Shown here piece by piece: positions 1 to 8,911 of a stretch of 64,000 nt of DNA. The notes below the pieces were generated by a model. The model had not been told where the DNA came from and ran no database searches. It worked only from the letters and a program-made list of their open reading frames with translations. A program made the translations under genes and the position numbers. The stretch covers positions 124,001-188,000 of the forward strand of contig NZ_JBLZHU010000004.1 of NCBI RefSeq assembly GCF_048892425.1, given 5' to 3'. Origin of the DNA: Pacificispira sp002696645 (GTDB lineage: Bacteria > Pseudomonadota > Alphaproteobacteria > UBA8366 > Aestuariispiraceae). Numbering within the stretch: the stretch's first letter is position 1; each line of letters opens with the position of its first letter.

Positions 1-419
1 GGAACGACGGGTCCGCCCATATCCAATTCCCGCACCGGTTCAACGCGAAAGCCAAACGGGGCGTAATAGCCGGGATCACCGATGATCAGGATCGCCGGCG
101 CGCCGGACAGGCGCACCGCATCCATCCCCTTGCGCACCAGCCCGCGCCCAATGCCCAGCCCGCGCAGTTCCGGGCGCACGGCCAATGGTCCCAGCAGGGG
201 AACGACCTGACCATCGGGCAGGCAAACCGGCCAGAACCGGATGGAGGCCACCATTTCCTTGGATTTCTTGGCGACGAAACAGAATTGCGGCATCGGCGCG
301 CGCTGGTCACGAAACCGCACCACATTGCGGGAATGACGACCGGGCCCAAAGGCCAGGTCCATCAGGGTTTCTATATCAGCCGCATCAGCGGCGGTTTCTT
401 TTGTCAGGGCATATCTCAT
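1..419 (-). CDS. GNAT-family N-acetyltransferase, C-terminus cut by window edge
   Basis: The minus strand is open from an ATG at 417-419 through the left edge, giving about 139 codons of an acyl-CoA-dependent N-acetyltransferase. The translation starts MRYALTKETAADAADIETL and holds the acetyl-CoA pyrophosphate-binding motif in LAVRPELRGLGIGRGLVRKG (Arg/Gly-x-x-Gly-x-Gly/Ala type), followed by a strand and GDPGYYAPFGF, typical of YhbS-like GNAT proteins. The substrate cannot be told from sequence. The gene is divergent from the ABC transporter at 801. The 3' end lies outside the window, so total length is unknown; family members of this type have roughly 160-200 residues. Confidence 0.85.
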   Translation of the reverse strand, partial: MRYALTKETAADAADIETLMDLAFGPGRHSRNVVRFRDQRAPMPQFCFVAKKSKEMVASIRFWPVCLPDGQVVPLLGPLAVRPELRGLGIGRGLVRKGMDAVRLSGAPAILIIGDPGYYAPFGFRVEPVRELDMGGPVV

Positions 420-800
420 TGACGCTCTCGTCCTCTAATCAACATCTTAACTCAGGGGAAATCGAGGGCGTCAGGGGTGTAAACTGGAACGTTACCAAAA
501 GGTTGCGTTCAACCGTCCCATTCCCCGCGCACCGTCGATATCGGCACAACGCAGGCCGCTCCGGCCCAGACAAGGGGCGGGTGCGGCGCAGCTTCGTCGC
601 GCATCAGATCGGAAAGAGGATGGTCGTTGAGACACGGTTTTCTCGTCGCTTCTTAGTATGCAAAACGACGCTATCACGGCTTTCGCCAGTGCACAATTCT
701 GTGTTCACCCTAAATTGACCAGCCGTGTGCTGGTATCCAGGTCCCGCCTGCACTAGGCTTGTAGCAATTAGAAAAACACCAGTCCATAGGGGGGTCCAGA
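420..800. other. Divergent intergenic region
   Basis: This 381-bp stretch separates the leftward acetyltransferase gene from the rightward ABC transporter operon, so it should hold both promoters. I saw no convincing -35/-10 pair, operator palindrome or small gene. One frame stays open through it but shows no ribosome-binding site and no recognisable protein. Confidence 0.5.
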
Positions 801-2015
801 ATGCTGTTGAGCGAAAGCGGTCTTAAGAAAATCATGCTGGCGGTCGGTTTGCTGGCCGCATTTCAGCTTATACCCCCTGCACAGGCACAGGAGTGGTCAC
901 AGATTGAACAAAAGGCGAGCGGTCAGACAGTGTATTGGAACGCCTGGGGCGGAGATGAGGCGATCAACGCCTATATCCGCTGGGTCGGGGAGCGTGTGGC
1001 GGCAGACTATGGCGTAACCGTTGAGCATGTGAAGCTGGCAGATACGGCTGACGCCGTGCGCAAAGTGGTTGCTGAGAAATCGGCCGGGCGGAATGACGGC
1101 GGGTCGGTCGACCTGATCTGGATCAATGGCGAAAATTTTAAGGCGATGAAGGATCAGGCCCTGTTGCACGGCCCGATTACCGACACATTGCCCAATTACG
1201 CCCTGATCGATACCAAGGCCAATCCCGCCGTGGAATTGGACTTCACGATCCCGACCGAGGGGCTGGAATCCCCCTGGGGTCAGGCGAAGCTGGTCTTCAT
1301 ATATGACAATGCGATTGTTCAGGATCCGCCCAAGACGATGATGGCATTGCAGGCCTATGCCCTGGCGCATCCCGGCCGCGTGACCTATCCGGCGCCGCCG
1401 CAATTTCTGGGCACGACATTCCTAAAGCAGGCTTTGTATGAAGTGGTCGAAACGCCCGATGCCCTGCTGCAGCCAGCGGGGGATAATTTCGAGTCTGTGA
1501 CCGCGCCGCTGTGGGCCTATCTGGACAAAATTCACCCGGCCCTGTGGCGCGAGGGGCGCGACTATCCCGATGGTGACGACGCGCTGATCCGTCTGCTGGA
1601 TGAAGGAGCGGTTGATTTTGCCCTGTCCTTCCATCCCGGGCGCGCATCGTCGGCCATCACGCAGGGACTTTTGCCTGATACGGCACGGACATTCGTTCTG
1701 GATGGCGGCACGATCGGCAACACGCATTATGTCGCCATCCCCTATAACGCCGCCCATAAAGAAGGGGCCATGGTATTGGCGAATTTCCTGCTGTCCCCGG
1801 AGGCCCAGGCGCATAAGCAGGATCCCGATATCTGGGGTGATATGACCGTGCTGACCATGGACAAGCTGGCCCCAGAAGGACGCGCCCTGTTTGATGCCCT
1901 GCCCCGCGGCATCGCGACACTATCTCCTGCGGAACTGGGCCCAACCCTGCCGGAGCCGCACCCCAGTTGGATGACGCGGATCGAAAACAAGTGGCTGGAG
2001 CGGTATGGCAGTTGA
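801..2015 (+). CDS. YnjB-like ABC transporter substrate-binding protein
   Basis: This 404-residue protein is the periplasmic solute-binding subunit of a YnjBCD-type importer. It has a Sec signal peptide: a KK n-region, a hydrophobic stretch at about 11-24, and a probable cleavage after AQA at residue 29. The mature part carries features of extracellular binding proteins such as VYWNAWGGDEAINAYIRW near the N-terminus and SSAITQGLLP later. The permease and ATPase genes follow with overlaps, forming a three-gene operon. The substrate of the YnjBCD family is not settled and cannot be inferred here. A short G-rich stretch (atagggggg) about 10 bases before the ATG could serve as ribosome-binding site. 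Confidence 0.9.
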   Translation: MLLSESGLKKIMLAVGLLAAFQLIPPAQAQEWSQIEQKASGQTVYWNAWGGDEAINAYIRWVGERVAADYGVTVEHVKLADTADAVRKVVAEKSAGRNDGGSVDLIWINGENFKAMKDQALLHGPITDTLPNYALIDTKANPAVELDFTIPTEGLESPWGQAKLVFIYDNAIVQDPPKTMMALQAYALAHPGRVTYPAPPQFLGTTFLKQALYEVVETPDALLQPAGDNFESVTAPLWAYLDKIHPALWREGRDYPDGDDALIRLLDEGAVDFALSFHPGRASSAITQGLLPDTARTFVLDGGTIGNTHYVAIPYNAAHKEGAMVLANFLLSPEAQAHKQDPDIWGDMTVLTMDKLAPEGRALFDALPRGIATLSPAELGPTLPEPHPSWMTRIENKWLERYGS

Positions 2016-3741
2016 TGTCATCCCGGCGAAAACAGAGGCCGGGTGGTGGCGAAAAGGATTGAGCATCCGCTGCGCCCCACCCCTGACCCTGTTGATATTT
2101 CTGGGGCCGGTTGCCGCCGGGTTGATTGGGACACTGCTGCCCGCCTTTGGCTATCTGCCCGCCTTGGGGGGCGACCATTTATCGTTTGACCCATGGCGCG
2201 CCCTGGCCCGCTATCCAGGCGTTGAAACGGCCGCCCTGCGCAGCCTGGTGACTGGGCTGATAGCGACCGGTCTGTCGGTAGCCTTGGTCCTGTACTTCAT
2301 CGCGGCCTTTCATGGCACGACTTGGTTCCAATGGGCCAGAACCGTGCTGGCCCCGCTGCTGTCGATCCCCCATGCCGCGATGGCAATGGGGTTGGCCTTT
2401 CTGCTGGCGCCCAGCGGATGGATCGTGCGGCTGATATCCCCCTGGGCGACAGGATTTGATCGGCCCCCTGATCTGGCCCTGGCACCGGACCCCTATGGCT
2501 GGAGCCTGGTACTGGCATTGGTGATCAAAGAGGTACCTTTCCTGTTTCTAATGACCCTGGGGGCCCTGGGACAGATACCGGCGCAAAAATCCATGCAGAT
2601 TGCGCAATCCCTGGGTTACGACCGTCCGACCGGATGGCTGAAAACGGTGCTGCCGCAACTCTATGGGCAAATCAGATTACCAATTTTTGCCGTATTGGCC
2701 TTTTCCGTCTCCGTGGTGGATGTGGCATTGATCCTGACGGTCACACCCTCGCCGACTTTGGGTGTTCTGATTCTGCGCTGGGCCAATGATCCAGACCTGT
2801 CGCAGAATTTTGTGGCCGCAGCGGGGGCCTGTATTCAGTGCCTGCTTGTCCTGTCCGCAATTGGCTTTTGGGTCATGGGGGAACGGATCGTGTCCTGGTT
2901 GGGCCTGGCCTGGATCCGAAAAGGCAGACGACGCGTGCCACACGGGGTTAAACAACTGACCCTGACTGGGATGAGTCTGGCAGCAGGGCTGGGAATTGCC
3001 GGGCTGATAGGGCTGGTGATCTGGTCATTCACCCAACGGTGGCGCTTTCCCGACACACTGCCCAGCACCTGGAGTCTGGACAATTGGGGACAAGGCTTCG
3101 GGCGGGTGGCGGAACCCCTGGCGACAACACTATGGGTGGGGCTGGCGGCGGCTGGCGTTGCCCTGATCCTGGTCATGCTATGCCTGGAAGCCGAACAAAG
3201 GACCGGTCGCCGCCCCACGCACAGGGCATTGTGGTTGCTGTATCTCCCCTTAATCGTGCCACAGATCGCCTTTCTATTCGGCGCTCAGATATTGATGGTG
3301 GTGGTTGGCATCGATGGCCATTGGGCCGGATTGATCTGGGCCCATCTACTGTTTGTCCTGCCTTACATCTTCCTGTCACTCTCAGAACCCTATCGCGCAT
3401 TGGACCCTCGATTTTCCAGAACGGCCGCCTGTCTGGGGGCCAGTCCATGGCGTATTTTCCGACAGGTCAAAATGCCCATGCTGCTGCGCCCGATTCTGAT
3501 CGCCTTTGCGGTTGGCTTCGCCGTCAGCGTTGGTGAATATCTGCCCACAATATTTGCCGGGGCCGGTCGCCTGACCACATTGACAACAGAGGCTGTCGCC
3601 CTGGCGGGTGGGGGAGACCGCCGCCTTATCGGGACGCTGGTTGTTCTGCAATCCATTCTGCCGCTGATTCTGTTCGCGATTGCGGCGGCAGCACCCTTTC
3701 TGATCCACCGGTCCGCCTTTGCAGGGAAGAAACGCTTGTGA
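2005..3741 (+). CDS. YnjC-like ABC transporter permease, two fused halves
   Basis: This 578-residue inner-membrane protein is the permease of the YnjB-type importer. It contains about twelve hydrophobic segments arranged as two related halves, each with a coupling-loop region (around KTVLPQLYGQIRLPIF in the first half and RQVKMPMLLRPILIAF in the second), as in fused permeases such as YnjC and ThiP. The ATG lies 11 bases inside the end of the substrate-binding gene, and a GGAGCGG ribosome-binding sequence sits in that gene's last codons, so translation is probably coupled. The last bases overlap the ATPase start. Confidence 0.9.
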   Translation: MAVDVIPAKTEAGWWRKGLSIRCAPPLTLLIFLGPVAAGLIGTLLPAFGYLPALGGDHLSFDPWRALARYPGVETAALRSLVTGLIATGLSVALVLYFIAAFHGTTWFQWARTVLAPLLSIPHAAMAMGLAFLLAPSGWIVRLISPWATGFDRPPDLALAPDPYGWSLVLALVIKEVPFLFLMTLGALGQIPAQKSMQIAQSLGYDRPTGWLKTVLPQLYGQIRLPIFAVLAFSVSVVDVALILTVTPSPTLGVLILRWANDPDLSQNFVAAAGACIQCLLVLSAIGFWVMGERIVSWLGLAWIRKGRRRVPHGVKQLTLTGMSLAAGLGIAGLIGLVIWSFTQRWRFPDTLPSTWSLDNWGQGFGRVAEPLATTLWVGLAAAGVALILVMLCLEAEQRTGRRPTHRALWLLYLPLIVPQIAFLFGAQILMVVVGIDGHWAGLIWAHLLFVLPYIFLSLSEPYRALDPRFSRTAACLGASPWRIFRQVKMPMLLRPILIAFAVGFAVSVGEYLPTIFAGAGRLTTLTTEAVALAGGGDRRLIGTLVVLQSILPLILFAIAAAAPFLIHRSAFAGKKRL

Positions 3742-4382
3742 CTGTGACAGAGGGATTGACCCTGAACCATGTAAGCCTGTCTGTCGGTGGCACCAGCCTG
3801 TTTGCCCCCCTATCGCTGTATGTGCCACCCGGGCAGGTCACGACAATCATGGGGGCCAGCGGGTCCGGGAAATCAACACTACTCTCTGCAATTTGCGGCA
3901 CGTTGGATCCTGCCTTTACCCTGAAGGGCACAATCGGGCTGAAGGGGCGCGATATAACAGGCCTGCCGCCTCAGACCCGCAGGGCTGGCATTCTGTTCCA
4001 GGATGATCTGCTGTTTCCGCATCTAAGCGTCGCCGACAATCTGGCCTTTGGTCTGCCGGTGGGCCTTGATCGCAGGGAACGCGGCGACCGCATTCGCGCC
4101 GCCTTGGCGGATGCAGGCCTTGAAGAATTCGGGGCACGCAACCCGTCCACATTATCCGGTGGCCAGCGCGCGCGGATCGCCTGTCTTCGCGCCCTGCTGG
4201 CCGAACCCGATGCGCTGTTGCTGGACGAGCCGTTCTCAAAACTAGACAGCCAGTTGCGGGATCGGTTCCGACAATTTGTATTCGACCATGCATCGGACCA
4301 AAACCTGCCTGTTCTGCTGGTGACCCACGACCCTGCCGATGCAACCGCTGCGCGGGGTAAAACTGTCCATTTATCGCAATAG
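3738..4382 (+). CDS. YnjD-like ABC transporter ATP-binding protein
   Basis: This 214-residue cytoplasmic ATPase powers the YnjBCD-type importer. Walker A is GASGSGKST at residues 39-47, the Q-loop region is GILFQDDLLFPHLS, the ABC signature is LSGGQRARI near residue 140, Walker B is ALLLDEPFSKLD, and the switch histidine is in LLVTHDPADA. The start is GTG at 3738, overlapping the permease stop by four bases (GTGA), a normal arrangement for coupled translation. At 214 residues it is a compact NBD without a C-terminal regulatory domain, as in YnjD and ThiQ. It ends the operon. Confidence 0.9.
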   Translation: MTVTEGLTLNHVSLSVGGTSLFAPLSLYVPPGQVTTIMGASGSGKSTLLSAICGTLDPAFTLKGTIGLKGRDITGLPPQTRRAGILFQDDLLFPHLSVADNLAFGLPVGLDRRERGDRIRAALADAGLEEFGARNPSTLSGGQRARIACLRALLAEPDALLLDEPFSKLDSQLRDRFRQFVFDHASDQNLPVLLVTHDPADATAARGKTVHLSQ

Positions 4383-4683
4383 CCTATCTCTTATCAGTCT
4401 AGACAAATAAAGCGCATCGAAATTATGGCGCTTGGTAGCAAAAATACCACATAAATGCCCATATCTAAGTCTGGATATCCATCCCCAATCACTTTATACT
4501 CCTTGACATTATGGGGTTGTCCCACCACTTGCGTGTATTATCGCTGGTGAGTCAGCGTGTCATGAATTTCGGTAAACGAAGGATCGTGATACATAAAGTT
4601 TCAAGCGTCCTGTCCTTGCAATCCACCAATGGGGTGAGAGAAAGGAAAGACGCTAGTCAGAATCCGCAAAGGGGGATTTTAAG
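4383..4683. other. Intergenic region upstream of the OmpA-like lipoprotein
   Basis: This 301-bp AT-richer gap lies between the ABC operon and the lipoprotein gene. It contains a TTGACA at 4503-4508 and a TATTAT at 4536-4541, but these are 27 bases apart and cannot be one sigma-70 promoter. The inverted pair AAGCGC/GCGCTT near 4411-4434 is a weak stem with a 12-base loop. No gene was seen. Confidence 0.4.
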
Positions 4684-5550
4684 ATGTTAAAGCGTTTGAT
4701 CGGCCTAATTGGTGGCGCCGCTCTTCTCGCCGGGTGCTCGGTTTATGGTAATCTGGAAGAACTTCAGAAAACCGAACCGCAAGGCACCGCCTTCACGAAG
4801 GCCTTGGCCAAAGAATACCAAGCATTCTCAGAATTCGAAATGTACGATATGCGCGATTATGTCGACGCGGATCATTTCGCACGCAAGGGCCTGCGGGCTG
4901 CTGCGGGTGAAGTGGTTCTGCCCGAAGAAATCGCAAATTGGAACGAACCTGCTGATCGCATCAAGGTTCTGGCCGCTGCACGCGAGCGTCTGATCAAAGG
5001 CCTCGACAGTGGTGGACGTGAAAATTATCCGATGGAAGCCGCAACCGCCCAGGCCAAATTTGATTGCTGGGTTGAGCAGCAAGAAGAAAACCATCAGCCC
5101 GAAGACATTGCAGAATGCATGAAGGAATTCATCGCTGCGATGGAAGTTCTGGAAACCAAAATGGCTCCTGCGCCAGCACCGGCACCTGCCCCTGCTCCGG
5201 CACCGGAACCAATGATGGAACCGGCAAACTTCATTGTCTTCTTCGGCTTTGATATGGACAATGTGAACGAAGGCGCTGCACAGGTTCTGAACCTGGTCGG
5301 ATCCAAGTTCGGCGATTACAAAGATGGTCAGATCATGCTGATCGGTCACACAGATACCGCAGGGTCCGCGACGTATAACGAGGCTCTCTCGCTGCGTCGT
5401 GCGAACAATGTCCGGTTCAAACTGATCGAACTGGGTGTTCCTGCTTCTGTAATCGGCGTTGAAGCCCGTGGTGAGAGCGAGCCTCTCGAAGCCACCGGTG
5501 ACGGCGTTCGCAATCCTCAGAACCGTCGTGTGGAAATCACCATCAAGTGA
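4684..5550 (+). CDS. OmpA-family outer-membrane lipoprotein
   Basis: This 288-residue protein has a lipoprotein signal ending in LLAGC, so Cys18 should be lipidated. Residues about 25-155 form an alpha-helical domain I do not recognise; it contains EQQEENHQPEDIAECMKEF with two cysteines in the region. An Ala-Pro tract follows (about residues 161-177), a likely flexible spacer. The C-terminal 105 residues are an OmpA/Pal peptidoglycan-binding domain: LIGHTDTAGSATYNEALSLR, the RANNV helix and GVRNPQNRRVEITIK. The protein probably anchors the outer membrane to peptidoglycan. It is monocistronic, with a G-rich ribosome-binding site (gggggatttt) before ATG and a strong terminator behind it. Confidence 0.92.
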   Translation: MLKRLIGLIGGAALLAGCSVYGNLEELQKTEPQGTAFTKALAKEYQAFSEFEMYDMRDYVDADHFARKGLRAAAGEVVLPEEIANWNEPADRIKVLAAARERLIKGLDSGGRENYPMEAATAQAKFDCWVEQQEENHQPEDIAECMKEFIAAMEVLETKMAPAPAPAPAPAPAPEPMMEPANFIVFFGFDMDNVNEGAAQVLNLVGSKFGDYKDGQIMLIGHTDTAGSATYNEALSLRRANNVRFKLIELGVPASVIGVEARGESEPLEATGDGVRNPQNRRVEITIK

Positions 5551-5607
5551 TTGACTGACGGGCTGTAAGGGTAGCCTGGCTGCCCGAAGAGACTGTAGCG
5601 TAAAGAA

Positions 5608-5640
5608 AGGCCGGGAGGTATTGCCCCCCGGCCTTTTTCT
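5608..5640 (+). terminator. Rho-independent terminator of the OmpA-like lipoprotein gene
   Basis: The stem AGGCCGGG (5608-5615) pairs with CCCGGCCT (5627-5634), followed by a T-rich run (tttttct). It lies about 57 bases after the stop codon. Confidence 0.85.
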
Positions 5641-5743
5641 TTGTCTCACGTCGAACCTGTCGGCAGGGAACTCTTTTAGGGTTTTCAGGGCGCGTCTTCC
5701 CCGGCATGGTTTGACACCACCACCTCAAAACCTTGTGAAACGA

Positions 5744-6139
5744 ATGCATTACGAATCCATCACAGAGAACATCAAAGTGGCCGTTGAGCCCGTCTATCTG
5801 GACAATCAATCGTCGCCATCGGATAGTCACTTCGTCTGGGCCTATACCGTCCATATCGTAAATTTAAGCGCCCAGCCGGTGCGCCTGATCAATCGATACT
5901 GGCGCATCACAAATGCCAACGGCCATACAGAGGAAGTCAGCGGACCCGGCGTTGTTGGAGAACAGCCCCTGATCTCTCCCGGCGATAGTTACGAATATAC
6001 CAGTGGCGCGCCGTTGAGCACGCCGTCGGGGATCATGTCCGGACATTACGAGATGCAATCGGCAAATGGTGGACTGTTTAAGATTAATATTCCGGCATTT
6101 TCACTTGATAGTCCCCATCAGGCGATCCATCTGAATTAA
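5744..6139 (+). CDS. apaG: ApaG protein (Co2+/Mg2+ efflux-associated)
   Basis: The 131-residue product beginning MHYESITENIKVAVEPVYL is a single ApaG/FxxG-type immunoglobulin-like fold. Diagnostic stretches are VWAYTVHIVNLSAQPVRLINRYWRI, the GPGVVGEQPLISPGDSYEYTSG strand pair and GIMSGHYEMQSANGG. The reading frame is open for 41 codons upstream, but ApaG proteins normally have about 125-130 residues and begin close to this methionine, so ATG 5744 is preferred; no strong ribosome-binding site decides it. ApaG has been linked to Co2+ resistance and Mg2+ efflux in enterobacteria, but its biochemical role is not settled. It stands alone between the terminator and folE. Confidence 0.93.
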   Translation: MHYESITENIKVAVEPVYLDNQSSPSDSHFVWAYTVHIVNLSAQPVRLINRYWRITNANGHTEEVSGPGVVGEQPLISPGDSYEYTSGAPLSTPSGIMSGHYEMQSANGGLFKINIPAFSLDSPHQAIHLN

Positions 6140-6250
6140 ATGAACGTACTGATGCATGGTGCACGGGCTGATTAACAGGCCGTGAGAAGCAAGACAGTCC
6201 GGGGCAGATCCCACCAAATCGCTGGGGCAATAAAAATTAAGGATTCTCTG

Positions 6251-6883
6251 ATGAATGCCATTCAATCGGTTGATGGGACACGCACCAGCAAGGGTGACCC
6301 CGAGTCGCGCCCGTCTCGTGAAGAGGCGGAAGCTGCGGTTCGCACCTTGCTTTTATGGGCGGGCGACGATCCGGATCGCGAAGGCCTGCTCGGCACGCCG
6401 GATCGGGTTGTCCGTTCCTACGAAGAGTTCTTTGCCGGCTATGCAGAAAACCCAACAGACATGCTGTCGCGGACGTTTGAAGAAACCGAAGGCTATGACG
6501 AAATGGTGCTGTTGCGCGATATCCCGTTTGAAAGCCATTGCGAACATCACATGGTCCCGATCATCGGAACCGCGCATGTCGCCTATTTGCCGAAACTGCG
6601 TGTCGTTGGCATTTCAAAACTAGCGCGTACCGTAGAAATCTTTGCGAAACGCTTGCAGATTCAGGAGAAAATGACGGCCCAGATCGCCGATGCGATACAG
6701 CAGGCTCTGGACCCCAGGGGCGTCGCCGTTGTTGTGAACGCCCAGCATCAATGCATGACGACGCGCGGTGTAAAAAAACCCGGTGTTGGTATGATAACCA
6801 GCCGCATGCTGGGAGCTTTTAAAGAGGATCGTTCCTTGAAGGCTGACTTTATGGCATTGATAGGGAGTGGTGCGGCCCAGTAA
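6251..6883 (+). CDS. folE: GTP cyclohydrolase I
   Basis: This 210-residue enzyme makes 7,8-dihydroneopterin triphosphate from GTP, the first step of tetrahydrofolate synthesis. It holds the zinc and active-site motif HCEHHMVP, then GISKLARTVEIFAKRLQIQE, and QCMTTRGVKKPG with the second zinc cysteine. The frame is open upstream to 6182, but ATG 6251 (MNAIQSVDGT) has a TAAGGAT ribosome-binding sequence and gives the family length. An imperfect hairpin at about 6162-6184 precedes it. Zinc dependence is inferred from the conserved Cys-His-Cys set, which marks the FolE1 type. Confidence 0.96.
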   Translation: MNAIQSVDGTRTSKGDPESRPSREEAEAAVRTLLLWAGDDPDREGLLGTPDRVVRSYEEFFAGYAENPTDMLSRTFEETEGYDEMVLLRDIPFESHCEHHMVPIIGTAHVAYLPKLRVVGISKLARTVEIFAKRLQIQEKMTAQIADAIQQALDPRGVAVVVNAQHQCMTTRGVKKPGVGMITSRMLGAFKEDRSLKADFMALIGSGAAQ

Positions 6884-6919
6884 ACCCAAATCCCACCAAT
6901 CCCAGTTATTGTCATAATG

Positions 6920-8734
6920 TCAGATTTCGAGATCCGATATCCCAATAGAGTTGGTTTTTGCGGCGGCTTGGACAAATTGTTCAAAGGCTGGCTTCTCCAG
7001 CGGACGTGAATAATAGTATCCCTGCGCCTCTGCACAGGGCAGTGATTTTACATATTCCGCCACTTCACTGGTCTCAATTCCTTCGACGGTAACCTGCAAA
7101 TTCATATCCCGCATCAAATTGATAATATTGTTTAACAACCGATTGGACTTATCGTCATAAGGAACTCCAGTCAGGAACGAACGGTCCACCTTAGCCCGCG
7201 TGGCCATGACATCCCGCAGCATCCCCAGCGAGGAATTTCCTGTGCCGAAGTCATCTATGGCGATGGATATCCCCATTTTCTGAAGCGCCGCAACGGCTGC
7301 GAAAGCGACCTTGGGATTGCGCGTCAATGTGGTCTCGGTAATCTCAAACTCCAGAGAGGATGGAGAAATATCGAATGTCTCAAGTGATCGTTTTACGAAA
7401 TCAACGAAATTACCGCGTTCCAATTGCTTGGGCGAAATGTTCACCGCCAGCTTAACTTTAGACAATACGGGATCACGCTTCCATTCCTGTACCGCAGCGC
7501 AGGCTTCCAGGAATATGAATCGACCAATTCCTTCGATCAGATCCGCGCTTTCCGCAACCGGGATGAATTGTCCCGGCGGAACCATCGTCCCATCGGCCTT
7601 TCGCCACCGAATCAAACACTCCGCCGCGACACAGGTTTCATTCGGCAGACTTATTTTTGGCTGAAACACAGGATAGAATTCATGACGTTGCACCGCCTCA
7701 CGAATTTGATGCACCATCGCGGACGTCTCCAGGACGCGGGAAACCACCTCTTCAGTCAACAAATAGACTTCGCCGCGATGCCAATTTTTGGCTTCATAAT
7801 ACGCCATATCGGCATACCGAATCGCCATGCCAGGTTCATCGGCCATTAAAGGAATTTCTAATCCCCCTGCCGTCCCACTGATCGCCACCCGCGCATTGCC
7901 AAATTCAAACGGATCCTCAAACGCGGTGGAGATAACCTTCTGCACCTCGATCACCTGAGAGGCGGCGGTTTCACGCGGGGGGATTTCAACAAGCGCAGAA
8001 AAACGATCACCACTACCGCGCCCAAAAAACTCCCATTGGCTCGTAAGTTTCGCCAATCGGTCCCCAACCAGTCGAATAATGCTGTTACCATCTTCCATCC
8101 CAAATGTGGAATTGATGGCGCGCATCTGGTCGATTCCGATTTCAATCATCAGGAATCGGCGTCCTTGATCCACATACTGGGCGTAAACGGTGTTCAGGCA
8201 GTGAACCAACGCCTCACGTTTGGGCAGACCGGTCAATTGATCATAATAAATGGAATTATCAGCCGCCAGATTAAGGTCATTTGGAAGGCTAAGGTCCCGC
8301 AAAAACAGATAATGAATCAGATACCCCTTCACCGGATGCTCGGCAACACGCAAGTAAATATTAAAATGGGTGCCATCAGCGCGGCAGGCTACAACCTGAC
8401 TTAAATGAGGATATCCAGCATCCGACGCAGTGACATCACTGCTTTTGCCCCTTTCGACGCCAGAAAGCCACGCATTTTTTCCCGGAAGAATTGTTCTAAC
8501 AGGCTTGTCAATCAGATCGCTTTCCAACTGGCAACCAAACATGGTGACAGCCATTTGGTTAGCAAAAACAATATGTTGTGCCTCATCAATTGCGATCACA
8601 GCGTCATGGCTTTGACTGAACAAACCACTCAGCCGCTTGATTTCATCTGCGAGCGTCGTACCACCCCCAGAAACTCGGCGATTCAAGTTTAGCATATGCC
8701 GGTTCAACTCCTCCCGACGGGTGCCCGAAAGCAA
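6920..8734 (-). CDS. PAS-GGDEF-EAL protein, probable c-di-GMP phosphodiesterase
   Basis: This 604-residue soluble signalling protein has an N-terminal PAS domain (about 30-150, AVIAIDEAQHIVFANQMAV), a GGDEF domain (about 165-330) and a C-terminal EAL domain (about 345-590). The GGDEF active-site motif reads SGDRF within GRGSGDRFSAL, so cyclase activity is unlikely. The EAL motif reads ECL, keeping the metal-binding Glu, and the other catalytic segments are present: NISPKQL, FEITETTL, IDDFGTGNSS, KVDRSF, VEGIET and QGYYYSRP. The likely role is c-di-GMP hydrolysis, with the degenerate GGDEF as a possible GTP-binding regulator. No membrane segment was seen. A second in-frame ATG 39 bases downstream is an alternative start. 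Confidence 0.92.
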   Translation of the reverse strand: MLSGTRREELNRHMLNLNRRVSGGGTTLADEIKRLSGLFSQSHDAVIAIDEAQHIVFANQMAVTMFGCQLESDLIDKPVRTILPGKNAWLSGVERGKSSDVTASDAGYPHLSQVVACRADGTHFNIYLRVAEHPVKGYLIHYLFLRDLSLPNDLNLAADNSIYYDQLTGLPKREALVHCLNTVYAQYVDQGRRFLMIEIGIDQMRAINSTFGMEDGNSIIRLVGDRLAKLTSQWEFFGRGSGDRFSALVEIPPRETAASQVIEVQKVISTAFEDPFEFGNARVAISGTAGGLEIPLMADEPGMAIRYADMAYYEAKNWHRGEVYLLTEEVVSRVLETSAMVHQIREAVQRHEFYPVFQPKISLPNETCVAAECLIRWRKADGTMVPPGQFIPVAESADLIEGIGRFIFLEACAAVQEWKRDPVLSKVKLAVNISPKQLERGNFVDFVKRSLETFDISPSSLEFEITETTLTRNPKVAFAAVAALQKMGISIAIDDFGTGNSSLGMLRDVMATRAKVDRSFLTGVPYDDKSNRLLNNIINLMRDMNLQVTVEGIETSEVAEYVKSLPCAEAQGYYYSRPLEKPAFEQFVQAAAKTNSIGISDLEI

Positions 8735-8911
8735 AACATCCTATAGAAGTACCGCACCAACTCTTAATTAAAGGTAAAGCATCAATAGTTTTCTGGTTCA
8801 GGGGCATTCGTCCCGATCCGCTGGTTTCTTAACGAAAAGGAAGCTATGGTCGGCGAATGTGAAGCAGACTGAGGATGCAACAATATTAACAAGCATCCGG
8901 TGGAGGGGTTG

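Noticed and set aside
185..718. 177-codon open frame over the left intergenic region
   Set aside because: It is antisense to the acetyltransferase gene for half its length, has no ribosome-binding site and an Arg/Pro/Ser-rich composition typical of shadow frames.
4503..4541. TTGACA and TATTAT as a sigma-70 promoter for the lipoprotein gene
   Set aside because: The spacing is 27 bases, too long for one promoter.
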